Assembly: GCA_903813345.2 (NCBI GenBank)
Contig: CAIIXF020000005.1
Coordinates: 18,851,375 to 18,915,374, forward strand
Source: Owenia fusiformis
Lineage: Eukaryota; Annelida; Polychaeta; Sabellida; Oweniidae
DNA: 64,000 nucleotides
Direction of reading: 5' to 3'
A program made the translations under genes and the position numbers. Under the pieces are notes generated by a model. The model ran no database searches, was not told the origin of the DNA, and saw nothing but the letters and a program-made list of their open reading frames with translations. Positions 1 through 10,262 of this stretch are shown here, in pieces (within the stretch, counting starts at the first letter, position 1; every line of letters starts with the position of its first letter).

Positions 1-1
1 A

Positions 2-451
2 GATGAGGTTGTCTCTCTTGATAGTCCTAGTCAATTGCAGTCCGCTTCAAATGATCAAACAAGTAGCCAATTAAAAGTGTCCCATTCTGATTCAATTGTT
101 CAGGAATGTCTTGTGTCTAAAATAATGGTCTCTAATAACAACAATGCTCCAAATTCCAATAATACCACAAAGGTGGCCCCTGAAGTTGTGACCACCTCTG
201 GAAAACTTCACTCCGAAATACAAGTAAAACCTGACCCCAAAAGCATGGTGGATCCTGACCCCCAGGACATCACAGTTGAGCTGACTGAGGGTGGTGACAC
301 TGGCATGCCGCATGATGACACTTTAGGAGGTAGTACCCCCACCCCAACACAACCACTGGTCAAAAGAAACAAAAGCATTGAGTCCTTAGCCAGCAGGACG
401 GCTAAGAGGTCGGGATATTGCCGCGACTGCCCAACTTGTGTAGTGTTGTAA
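2..451 (+). CDS. 3' end of an unrecognised gene; read-through form ends in a CaaX-like box
   Basis: An open frame runs from the window edge to a TAA at 449-451, giving the last ~149 residues of a longer protein. It is hydrophilic and low in complexity: rich in Ser, Asn, Thr, Asp and Pro, with no membrane segment. The last residues are basic and Cys-rich and finish CRDCPTCVVL. CVVL has the form of a CaaX prenylation box (a final Leu favours geranylgeranylation), and the cysteines just upstream could be palmitoylated, so a membrane-anchored tail is likely if this form is made. A splice donor (GAG/GTAGTA) lies inside the frame at 329/330, in phase with the exon at 2989-3134, so this end may be the unspliced alternative. 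I do not recognise the family. Coding status is fairly sure from length and composition; the function is unknown. Confidence 0.65.
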   Translation, partial: DEVVSLDSPSQLQSASNDQTSSQLKVSHSDSIVQECLVSKIMVSNNNNAPNSNNTTKVAPEVVTTSGKLHSEIQVKPDPKSMVDPDPQDITVELTEGGDTGMPHDDTLGGSTPTPTQPLVKRNKSIESLASRTAKRSGYCRDCPTCVVL

Positions 452-1753
452 TGTGTGCAGTGCCCCCTATAGTGTTTGATGTTGTATTCAAGGTAGTGTT
501 ATGTGGTTTATTTTATTACATTTTCAGTCACAATAATGTTTTGCATATGAGATCTGGTTAATACGAATGCAATCAAATGATTTGTACAATTCAATTCAAT
601 TCATTTGTACTCTATTGCATAACTAAATGAGACAAGTTATCTAAAATTTACTTTTTCAGTCGCTATTGACTGGCGATCAATTATTTTTGCTCATTATTGA
701 AAAAGAATTATTTCGATACTTGATGAAAATCATATGATTCATTCTGATGGTTCATTTTTTAAATTTTATTGTGACTGGAAATATACCTTGTTATTACTAA
801 GTACTAAATATTGTAGCTTCTTTAGATATTGTTATGTTTATTTACTTAAATGTTTTTGAATTTATAAGGTTAGGTTTAAGTTTGTTTAGAATATCCCTGC
901 ATTGTTTACTAAATTTATTATATTGAAATATCTTTATTAATTATTATGTTGTTATATATGAAATGCATGTTCTGTTATAACTCTAGTCTAATTTTGTGAT
1001 GATTTTAATTGTCTTTTTGTCACCAATCATTTTCAATCATTTCTCTATATTATCTTTGTTCTCTCTGTTGCACACACATGTCAAATGTACTATCTGTTAG
1101 CTTGGCATTGGTTTGCATGTTTTAGAAATGTTTGTTTTTCTTCATCTTTAAGTATATTAAAAGACGTAGCATGTGTTAAGAGTGGTATGAGAAATTGTTA
1201 AAGGTTGTGTTATTTTCGCATATTTATTTGATTCTAACTATGTATTGTGTCATATATGTTGTTATGTAATCGAGTTGATAAACCCTACACAAACCTATCT
1301 CTTTCTTGGAATAAGTTAACACCTAATCTGCCACATCACAGAGTGAATTCCCTGTACCCCGAGATACAAAAAATTAGGATAACATGATGTGTTATTTTCT
1401 CCCTTGTTTTACTGGTATTGTTGGTTCCAGTTGGTTGGTTAATATAAGAAAGTTCAGGTATTCAGTGATTGGTGTGTGATTAGCCTCTGGATCATTGGTT
1501 GATTTTGGTGAATTGTATTCTTTTGGTTGATTGTCTTGATATTGTTGGATTTGTATTCATCATGGTTGATTGGTTTGGTAAATCTACTGATTTAGATAAC
1601 CCAAATTTATTGTTAATTTCACAAAATGCACAAATATATATCTGTACTTTGATTGATGACCGATTGATGATGTGTTTAACTTTGTATCACTATATCTCTA
1701 CTCATAATCTAAAGTAATCACATTCCTCTAAGGAACAACTCACATATAATACC
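452..1753. other. Non-coding, 3' UTR or intron of the left-edge gene
   Basis: A+T-rich sequence without a convincing exon. The one open frame (1499-1717) has no coding character. It is either 3' UTR of the read-through transcript or the start of the intron leading to 2989. Confidence 0.5.
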
Positions 1754-2923
1754 ATCATTCTCATTCTGTTTCAAATAATACGAGGGACTGTTCAGGAATT
1801 TCTGGACCTTTGGGTCTATTTTTGCCATTTTTATCCTTTCTTAGTGATTTTTCACACAATATAACTCAAATATATAGGATCACACCATGAAGATTTCACT
1901 GTTGTATGAAATCATTATCCTTTTATTTTTGTTACCATGGTAACTGGTCTTTGCCTACAAAATGTGATTGTTTCCATTGGTTGTGGCTGTGTACCACACG
2001 CACCGAGTCCCCCAGAATTAGCTGGGTGTGATTTCTATCTTTTCCCAACAGTGAAGAACAAATTATGAGGTACCCACTTTGAAGACAGTAATGATATTAT
2101 TCAGGAATTCAAACACCATTGTTACAAAGTAGGCAAAGACGGTCTGTATCATGTCTTTCAGGACTGGGTGAAAAGGCATAACAAATACTTACATAGTGCT
2201 GGTGACTACTTTGAAGGATTAGAATTGATGGAAGAATAATGACAGTTACTATGAATATTAATGAATATACTTAATGAAATAATACAGCCTATTACAGTAC
2301 AGGGTGTCCCGAAAGTATGGGCCCCCCCCCCCTAGGCAGACATACCCCAATGTTCCCATAGTATGTGTCATATATCATTTTAAAGCTTATCCAAAGTTAC
2401 ATTGATTTACCAAGTATCATCGTTCAACTTACAAATGGGAAAAAGTTACAGGCTTTTCAAAACTTAGTGTCTGGCCAAAATTAAAGTTAAAATCAGTATC
2501 CTGGAAACACCGCTAACCTGAATGTGACCAAAAATATGGGTGCTATCGTTAAAGAGAGGATGGATATTGAGTTGTAAAAAGAGGTCAGTAAGGGCAGATA
2601 CTCCAAGGAAATTTCTTCTAAAATGCCTTAAAAAGGTTTTATGAGGATTATTTAATGCCATACCCCTATTTGCAGTGTATTGTTGTTTTTCAAATTTGGT
2701 ATTTTTCTGAGCTCCACCGTGTCGCGTCACCAGTTACCATGGTAACAAAAATAATAGAATAATGATGTCATAGAACAATGAAATCTTCATGGTGTGATCC
2801 TTTATATTTGGGTTAAATTGTGTGAAAAAACACTAAGAAAGGATAAAAAATGGCAAAAATAGAGCCAACGGTCCAGAAATTCCTGAACACCCCTCGTATT
2901 ATTTGAAACAGAATGAGAATGAT
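1754..2923 (+). mobile_element. Tc1/mariner-type DNA transposon relic with ~194-bp terminal inverted repeats
   Basis: The left arm (1754-1947) and right arm (2731-2923) are close inverted copies. Both contain the subterminal phrase TGTTCAGGAATTTCTGGACC and both finish in the palindrome GTTACCATGGTAAC. Between them lies the C-terminal part of a mariner transposase (1997-2239). The outermost ~25 bp of the arms may be flanking repeat rather than the true end, so the exact terminus and target duplication are unresolved. A second motif typical of mariner ends, CAGGGTGTCCC, starts at about 2307 inside the element, followed by a C-tract; it suggests a nested, one-sided fragment. Confidence 0.75.
1997..2239 (+). 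pseudogene. Mariner transposase, C-terminal relic
   Basis: Eighty codons translate to a mariner C-terminus. The phrase HAPSPPELAGCDFYLFP corresponds to the family's H.P.SPDLAPCDY.LFP block holding the third catalytic Asp. It is followed by KNKL and GTHFEDSNDI, the usual LRG.HF segment, with one in-frame TGA between KNKL and GTHF. The frame ends naturally with YFEGLELMEE and a TAA. The N-terminal and middle parts are not recognisable in the ~50 bp left before the terminal repeat, so the element is internally deleted and inactive. Confidence 0.8.
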
Positions 2924-2988
2924 TAATTAGTTCTCTGAATAGTGTACAAACCTGTTGTATGTTAACCCCAGCATATTTTTTCTTCCAG

Positions 2989-3134
2989 TGGAAACCAAAG
3001 CCACATCAAACCACACAGAGCATAAAGAACTGCCAAATCAGCAGATAATGATAACACAAATAGAATCTACAAAATATGTACACGTGCGGCAGAATGGAGA
3101 ATCAGTGAGGGTGTTTCGAGAGACGTCTGTATAG
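2989..3134 (+). CDS. Candidate alternative last exon of the left-edge gene, PDZ-ligand-like end
   Basis: A pyrimidine-rich tract ends in TTCTTCCAG at 2980-2988 and is followed by an open frame of 48 codons closing with TAG at 3132-3134. Joining the donor at 329/330 to this acceptor preserves the frame (one base left on the donor side, two completing the codon Val), replacing the CVVL tail with one that ends VRVFRETSV. The final ETSV fits a class I PDZ-binding motif (T at -2, V at 0). The intron of about 2.66 kb would contain the mariner relic. The evidence is phase match, splice signals and a motif at the stop; no homologue was recognised. It could be a chance open frame. Confidence 0.45.
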
Positions 3135-3206
3135 CATTTGGTGATTGTACATTTTATGTGGAGATTATTTAAGTATTGTACATTGTTAAGTAAAATGCTT
3201 TTGTCG

Positions 3207-3672
3207 ATGCAACATGGAGCTTGATACATGTGATAAACTACATGGAGCTTGATACAATGTGAACTACTACACGAGCTTGATACATTTGATAAACTGCATG
3301 GAGCTTGAAACATGTGATTTGCAAACATGTAGCTTAATACATGTGATTAACTACATGGAGCTATACATGTGATGGTATACTACATGGAGCTATACATGTG
3401 ATGGTATACTACATGGAGCTATACATGTAATGGTATACTACATGGAGCTATACATGTGATAGTATACTACATGGAGCTATACATGTGATGGTATACTACA
3501 TGGAGCTATACATGTAATGGTATACTACATGGAGCTATACATGTGATGGTATAATACATGGAGCTATACATATGATATACTACATGGAGCTATACATGTG
3601 ATATACTACATGGAGCTATACATGTGATGGTATACTACATGGAGCTATACATGTGATACACTACATGGATCT
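3207..3672 (+). repeat. Minisatellite, ~29-bp unit
   Basis: Tandem units built on ACTACATGGAGCTATACATG, separated by GTGATGGTAT. There are about a dozen clean copies from ~3340 and looser ones (GGAGCTTGATACATG) from 3207. Some units lack the GATGGT segment. It follows the candidate PDZ-type exon by only 70 bp. Confidence 0.9.
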
Positions 3673-4358
3673 TCATAAAAGCACAGTGTCACATTTCATA
3701 TAAAGAGTCACATCATGTAATATAAAACATTTGATAAATAAATGTCACATAAGTTATGTGTCACATCTGATAATATTTCAGTCACATGTGTTAAAATAGT
3801 CACAAAGTTTTTACATGTCACCGCTTGTATTTAGACAATGTAAACAGACAATGTGTAGACAAATTCTAGTTAATGTACATAGTAAATAAATAACAGTTGA
3901 GATGCAATCTTCAATAAATAGTATATAAATAAAATTATGTAAAGTCATATAAGGAAATCTTAATCTAAACATTTGGAGCTCTATTTATAAAGCCAGTGCT
4001 ACTTTTAGAACATTTATGCAGCATACTGCAAGATTTTGTAGGCTATTTTGCCCCCATACATCTCTGATCTTGTCTTGGTACATTTTAGAATAGTTCTGTG
4101 CAATGTGACAAGTGCAGTGGGCATGTTACATGCAAAATGATATGGATGTTGGGTCATCTAAAAATTGTATTGGATAATTAAAATTATTTTCAATTCATGT
4201 GAATTCATTGACTACCTCTGATTAAACACTGTTTTTAAGGTTAGAAATAATTTGATCAAAATGTTTCAAAACTCATTGGAACAATTATATAGCCACAATG
4301 GATGAAACGAATTACAGAAAATCCCTCCTGAATTGCATATGATTACGATTTAGTAATA
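3673..4358. other. Non-coding, with several AATAAA signals
   Basis: A+T-rich sequence with AATAAA-type hexamers at about 3736, 3885 and 3912. These are suitable poly(A) signals for a + strand transcript ending with the exon at 2989-3134. Nothing else is visible up to the palindromic element. Confidence 0.4.
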
Positions 4359-6273
4359 GGGGCTCATATGGTAGCCAAAGGTGGGCCCGTCAGTGAGCAA
4401 ATTTGAACCACATTATTTATCTCGGGAAACATGTCAGATTTAATGATTTGGAACTTTGACGCCCAAAAAGCGACCATTATGGATAGCTTTTCTAGGTTTT
4501 ATACCCCCCGAGGTTATTTTCGAGGGGGTCTCAACTCTTTCTTAATAACTCTAAAAATATTAAAGAAATGTGTCTGAAACTTGCAGGGTACCTTCCTGGG
4601 GTCAACACATAGCTGTATTGAAAGTTAAGGATTATTTGGAATAACGGTTGCTATAGCAACCAAGAATATGTGTTTCCGAACTGGCAATTTACAGCAATTT
4701 TGGCCTGTAGTAACCTGGTTGAAGTTAGATATTTTTTCTATTGATGAATTTTCACATTGTTAATTGGTTTCAAAAACACACTACAACTGTATTCTTTCAT
4801 TTTATTGCAGATTAGAATGACACCATTGGTATTAAAGGGTCCATAATCGTACATGAATGAACCCACCCCCCAAAGTCTATAAAAAGTGGGCGTGGCACCA
4901 GACATGTACCAGTTTGTAATTCATAAGTTTAAACACCCAATAAATAATGTTGATATTTGTGTTACCATCTTTCCAGTGGTAGTTGAATAAGGTCTTTTAA
5001 AAAACTAGATATATTACCATGGAAACCATATATTTATGTTGCCATAGCAACAGAACTATGGTAATGAAATAGCCAATAATTTGATCGAAGCCCTCGTGCA
5101 TGTGGTCCCATATATACAAAAATCAAATGTCCTGTATCTCTCAAATATCTTAAAACCTTCCTGGGGTCAACACAGAGCTGTATTGAAACTTTGGGATTAT
5201 TTGGAGTAATGGTTGCTATAGCAACTAAGAAAATGTGTTTCCGAGCTGGACAATTTATGGCAATTTTGCCCCACTGCAACTTGGATATTTTTTCTAGTGA
5301 TGAATTTTCACATTGATAATTGGTTTCAAAAACACACTACAACTGTATTCTTTCATTTTATTGCAGATTAGAATGACAACATTAGTATGAAAGGTCCATA
5401 ATCATACATGTATGAACCCCCCCCCCCCCCCCAAAGTCTGTAAGAAGTGGGCGTGGCACCAGACATGTACCACTTTGTAATTCATGAGTATAAAAACCCA
5501 ATAAATAATGTTGATATTTATGTTACCATGTTTCCAGTGGTAGTTGAAGAAGCTCTCCTAAAAATATAATCATATGATAAATATATACATATAATATCAT
5601 GTATAAATATATTATCATGGAAACCATACATTTATGTTGCCATAGAAACAACTTTGGTATGTTAACGCAAGGCTTAATGAAATTATTGTTCATTTGACTA
5701 TTCATTTGGCCATTTAGAGAAAACAACAAATGTATGAGTAAACTATATTGGCTGAATATATATCTTAGTAGTTTATATTCTTTGAAGTTCACATTTGTAT
5801 GTTAGTATGTTAGTAGCAGAACGTGATATGTGATAGGCCCCAGAGTGATGGCACTCAGAAGACTGCATATGATATCAAAAATGAAGCTTGAAAGAGATAA
5901 GTAATACAGCATACTATGACCCTGTCATTTAACCAACAGATGAAGCTGTAAAGTTCTTAAACCAGTCTATTTCAGTCCTCCTTAGTCCTTTTTGAAAACT
6001 TCACCTATATAATTTTGAAGCTCATATGTGGGTTCTGACTCTTCTGGATCTGTCATAGCTGGCCTCATCACATCAACAAGATCTTGTCGTAATATATTTG
6101 ATGTGCACCAGTCTAGTTCTAGTACACAAGATTTCAACCCATTGCCTCTGGGAGATGAGAGTACAGGCTTGTGTTACACACAAACTCTTCAATTACAGCC
6201 TGTGTTTCAGTTGTAATATTTGTAGATGACCCAATACATTAATTGAATGCATCTTGGTATTTCTGGCTATTGA
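4359..6273 (+). repeat. Left arm of the giant palindrome
   Basis: It pairs with 7802-10262. Within the arm a block of roughly 0.5 kb is itself duplicated directly: the stretch starting near 4580 (CTTCCTGGGGTCAACACA) recurs near 5158, each copy carrying a GTTGCTATAGCAAC palindrome, a run of C followed by CAAAGTCT, and the phrase AGTGGGCGTGGCACCAGACA. A short hairpin (CCCCGAGG / TTTCGAGGGG) sits at about 4506-4531. Confidence 0.85.
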
Positions 6274-7832
6274 ATAGCAGAGTTGGGGGCTTGGTTTTTC
6301 CTCGTTGAACAAATGCACTAACACAATAACAACCTGTGAGAATGGTGTATCATCAAGACTAGAAAATCTGTGTCTGGGGAATGTACAATAATGTTCTTTG
6401 ACTGATCAAAACATCTTCACATGTACTCATCTTGGTGTTTGCTTCTTCTTGTGTTGACAGTAGATTGTTATCAACATATGATCGGACATTTAGACCATCA
6501 CTAGTGAGAATTTTGCACATGTAAAGTATACTTTTCTGTTCTTCAGCTTGGCTGAGTACTTATCTGTTTGCCACTCGCAAAGGATACGACTGTTTAGTTG
6601 GGTCTTGTTTTGGCCGTTGCTCAAAAATTCTTACCAATTCTTAGGGATTTGGTCCTTGGATCATGAACGGTTTTGATGTTCCTCTTCTCATTCTCTCTGG
6701 TTCTTTTATTGAATCTATGTATTTGATAGCTGTCAGTTCTTCAAAGATGGATAGACGCTGCACTAAGCTGTGATAGATAGCATTACCATCATATATGTAG
6801 AATGATTCATCTTTTGCTGGTCTTGAAGGGTGATGTTGGAGATTCTCAAGAGCATTTAGGAGTGTTGCTTTTGCTGCCTTCGCTGGCAGACCATCAGGAG
6901 ACCCTAGCGCCCATGACACTGGACTAAGCGAATACTCTTAAACTTTCTTGTTCTCTTGAGATATAAGAACTAACTGTCAAAAAATATTCCTTTCAGCTCT
7001 AAACTTGTCAGATGTTATCAGGATGTCCTTCTCGATTGTCACAAATGTCTTCATCTTTATTCTTTTCACTGGATCTTGAAAACTTTTGGTGTCACTCACA
7101 AGTCTTTTTCAAATTCCACATTGCCTCTGGATCTGACATGCAGTAGGTCTTGAGCTACATCTGGAACAGGCCGCATTCCCGATAAAGACAGTAGAGTTGA
7201 TTATAGCATCTGTCTCAAAGGGGTCTAAAAAAGTTACCTATTGCGGCCCTTGCTTTTGAAACACCTTCAGAGCCTGCTATGTTTGCATGGTAGTAGGCAT
7301 TTGGATTGGTGATAAATCCAATTACCCACCCCCTTAGATTTCCCACTCTGATTGATAGTCTGTTCAGTGGTTTGATCAACTGGGAAATGTAGTGCAGGTA
7401 CTTGGGACCTGTTAACACTAAACCCAAGGTCTCTCAATAGCCTTTCTTTCTCTTGGTTTGTATGCTTGAGGCTAGCAAGCATGACATATTGTGCTGTTAG
7501 ATATATAGCATAGTTGGGCTGGTCCATTGCAAAAAATAGTGGACATAGGTCTTGTAGACGCTCAACAGAGTAATTGGAGGTCAAACTCATTCTCTGCTAG
7601 CTTGGATGAATCGTGATATTACATGACAATAACCTCTTGTGAGAGCATGGGGATTGGTAGCTGGCTGATAAACTTGTCTTTTGGGCACTCTGATTGATCT
7701 GTTATAATGATTTCCAGTTAGCACAGCTTCAAGAGATCCACTAGCATATATGCCAGCTTCAATGATGATCTCAGAGAAACCGTTAAAGCAAAGCCAATGA
7801 ATCAATAGCCAGAAATACCAAGATGCATTCAA
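5999..7832 (-). pseudogene. Broken coding region of the palindromic element
   Basis: On the minus strand successive open segments read, in order: GFSEIIIEAGIYASGSLEAV and LTGNHYNRSIRV (7587-7832); CPLFFAMDQPNYAIYL and FPVDQTTEQTINQSGKSKG (7267-7590); GFITNPNAYY (near 7300); SWALGSPDGLPAKAAKATLL, YIYDGNAIYHSLVQ and MRRGTSKPFMIQGPN (6641-6919); then, in the left arm, a stretch ending NYIGEVFKKD (to ~5999). I recall proteins with SWAL..PDG..KT.KA.L and DGNA..SL blocks as a large uncharacterised family frequent in cnidarian, mollusc and amphioxus genomes, often next to mobile DNA. That is recollection, not a search result. The region is clearly broken in several places and no catalytic site can be assigned. 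Confidence 0.55.
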
Positions 7833-10262
7833 TTAATGTATTGGGTCATCTACAAATATTACAATTGATACACAGGCTGTAATTGAAGAGTTTGTGTGCA
7901 ACACAAGCGGCAAGCCTGTACTCTCATCTCCCAGAGGCAATGGGTTAAAATCTTGTGTACTAGAACTAGACTGGTGCACATCAAATATATTACGACAAGA
8001 TCTTGTTGATGTGATGAGGCCAGCTATGACAGATCCGGAAGAGTCAGAACCCATATATGAGCTTCAAAATTATATAGGTGAAGTTTTCAAAAAGGACTGA
8101 GGAGAACTGAAATAGACTGGTTTAAAGTGTGCGCCAAAGTTTAAAACTGCGCAGGCGCACCGCTCTCGCTAAACTATATAAAGAGATTACCGGGTACACG
8201 ATTCAGAGGTAAGCCAGGAAGGCGAACGATCTTCGTCTCGTGATGATTTCCCATATAATCGTAACCAGGGAAGTTTCGCCATTGAAATTGAAAATTACTA
8301 TTAGACATACTTTGTAGATGTTATTTATGAAGCTATTTAGTGTTTGCATCAATCAAATGGCTCATTTTGAACATATAAAAGTATTTGTGTTTTGTTTCCC
8401 AGGGAATTGTATTGTATGTAGTACACACATAAGTAGTGTACATTATACAGTACTTGAATAGCCTGGTTTACATAATATTGAAGGGCATGCTGATTACATG
8501 CACACGAGTACATGAATGAAGGCCTTATATTGATATAGCTTGCATACCTAAATAAAAAATAAACTCTTCTAATCCCCTATTGTAAACACAGCGGTATACG
8601 TAGCCCGATTTATCGGGGACTTTAAGAACTTTACAGCTTCATATGTTGGTTAAATGACAGGGTCCTAGTATGCTGTATTACTTATCTCTTTCAAGTTTCA
8701 TTTTTGATATCATATGCAGCCATCACTCTGGGGCCTATCACATATCACGTTCTGCAAGCAAATGTAAAAGTATCACTATAGAATAGAGATGTGTCAGATA
8801 TATTAGAATAGTAGCTCATACAAATGTGAACTTCAAAGAATGTAAACTACTAAGATATATATTCAGCCAATATAGTTTACTCATACATTTGTTGTTTTCT
8901 CTAAATGGCCAAATGAATAGTCAAATGAACAATAATTTCATTAAGCCTTGCGTTAACATACCAAAGTTGTTTCTATGGCAACATAAATGTATGGTTTCCA
9001 TGATAATATATTTATATATGATATTATATGTATATATTTATCATATGATTATATTTTTAGGAGAGCTTCTTCAACTACCACTGGAAACATGGTAACATAA
9101 ATATCAACATTATTTATTGGGTTTTTATACTCATGAATTACAAAGTGGTACATGTCCGGTGCCACGCCCACTTCTTACAGACTTTTTTTTGGGGGGGGGG
9201 GGGTTCATTCATGTATGATTATGGACCTTTCATACTAATGGTGTCATTCTAATCTGCAATAAAATGAAAGAATACAGTTGTAGTGTGTTTTTGAAACCAA
9301 TTATCAATGTGAAAATTCATCACTAGAAAAAATATCCAAGTTGCAGTGGGGCAAAATTGCCATAAATTGTCCAGCTCGGAAACACATTTTCTTAGTTGCT
9401 ATAGCAACCATTACTCCAAATAATCCCAAAGTTTCGATACAGCTCTGTGTTGACCCCAGGAAGGTTTTAAGATCTTTGAGAGAAACAGGACATTTGATTT
9501 TTGTATATATGGGACCACATGCACGAGGGCTTCGATCAAATTATTGGCTATTTCATTACCATAGTTCTGTTGCTATGGCAACATAAATATATGGTTTCCA
9601 TGGTAATATATCTAGTTATTTTAAAAGAACTTCTTCAACTACCACTGGAAAGATGGTATCATAAATATCAACATTATTTATTGGGTGTTTAAACTTATGA
9701 ATTACAAACTGGTACATGTCTGGTGCCACGCCCACTTTTTATAGACTTTGGGGGGTGGGTTCATTCATGTACGATTATGGACCTTTAATACTAATGGTGT
9801 CAATTCTAATCTGCAATAAAATGAAAGAATACAGTTGTAGTGTGTTTTTGAAACCAATTAACAATGTGAAAATTCATCAATAGAAAAAATATCTAACTTC
9901 AAGCAGGTTGCTACAGGCCAAAATTGCTGAAAATTGCCAGTTCGGAAACACATTTTCTTGGTTACTATAGCAACCGTTATTCCAAATAATCCTTAACTTT
10001 CAATACATCTATGTGTTGACCCCAGGAAGGCACCCTGCAAGTTTCAGACACATATCTTTAATATTTTTAAAGTTATTAAGAAAGAGTTGAGACCCCCTAG
10101 AAAATAACCTTGGGGGGTATAAAACCTAGAAAAGCTATCCATAATGGTCGCTTTTTGGGCGTCAAAGTTCCAAATCATTAAATCTGACATGTTTCCCGAG
10201 ATAAATAATGTGGTTCAAATTTGCTCACTGACGGGCCCACCTTTGGCTACCATATGAGCCCC
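7802..10262 (-). repeat. Right arm of the giant palindrome
   Basis: Inverted copy of 4359-6273, longer because of the insertion at 8126-8620. The C-tract of the left arm (~5418) appears as a G-tract at ~9191, as expected for paired arms that have diverged in tract length. Confidence 0.85.
8126..8620 (+). mobile_element. 495-bp insertion in the right arm, promoter-bearing, possibly a solo LTR or other fragment
   Basis: Absent from the left arm. It is flanked by TTTAA at 8121-8125 and 8621-8625, while the uninterrupted left arm has a single TTTAA (reverse complement) at that point, so this is a true insertion with a 5-bp target duplication. It starts with an imperfect GC-rich hairpin (GTGCGCC / GGCGCAC), contains a TATA-like CTATATAAAG at ~8174, and ~45 bp later a splice-donor-like AGAG/GTAAGC. 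The ends are not a clean TG...CA pair, so LTR identity is only a possibility. Confidence 0.55.

Larger units (their letters stand above)
4359..10262. mobile_element. 5.9-kb palindromic DNA transposon with ~1.9-kb inverted arms, TA target duplication
   Basis: The outer ends are exact inverted copies (GGGGCTCATATGGTAGCCAA on the left, its complement on the right), each flanked by TA (4357-4358 and 10263-10264). Coordinates of paired positions sum to ~14620 over the outer arms and to ~14082 further in. The shift comes from a 495-bp insertion in the right arm only (8126-8620). The arms are similar enough for encoded open frames to match with only a few substitutions. The spacer (6274-7801) carries broken coding sequence on the minus strand that continues into the left arm. 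TA target use is shared with Tc1/mariner-like elements, but arms this long are unusual and I cannot assign a superfamily. Confidence 0.85.

Noticed and set aside
3340-3672. CRISPR-like array
   Set aside because: Continuous minisatellite without unique spacers, in animal DNA.
5034-9692. Matching small proteins in the two palindrome arms (e.g. 5034-5279 minus and 9341-9586 plus)
   Set aside because: Identity follows from the inverted duplication; the peptides show no family features and the reading frame is not better kept than the DNA.
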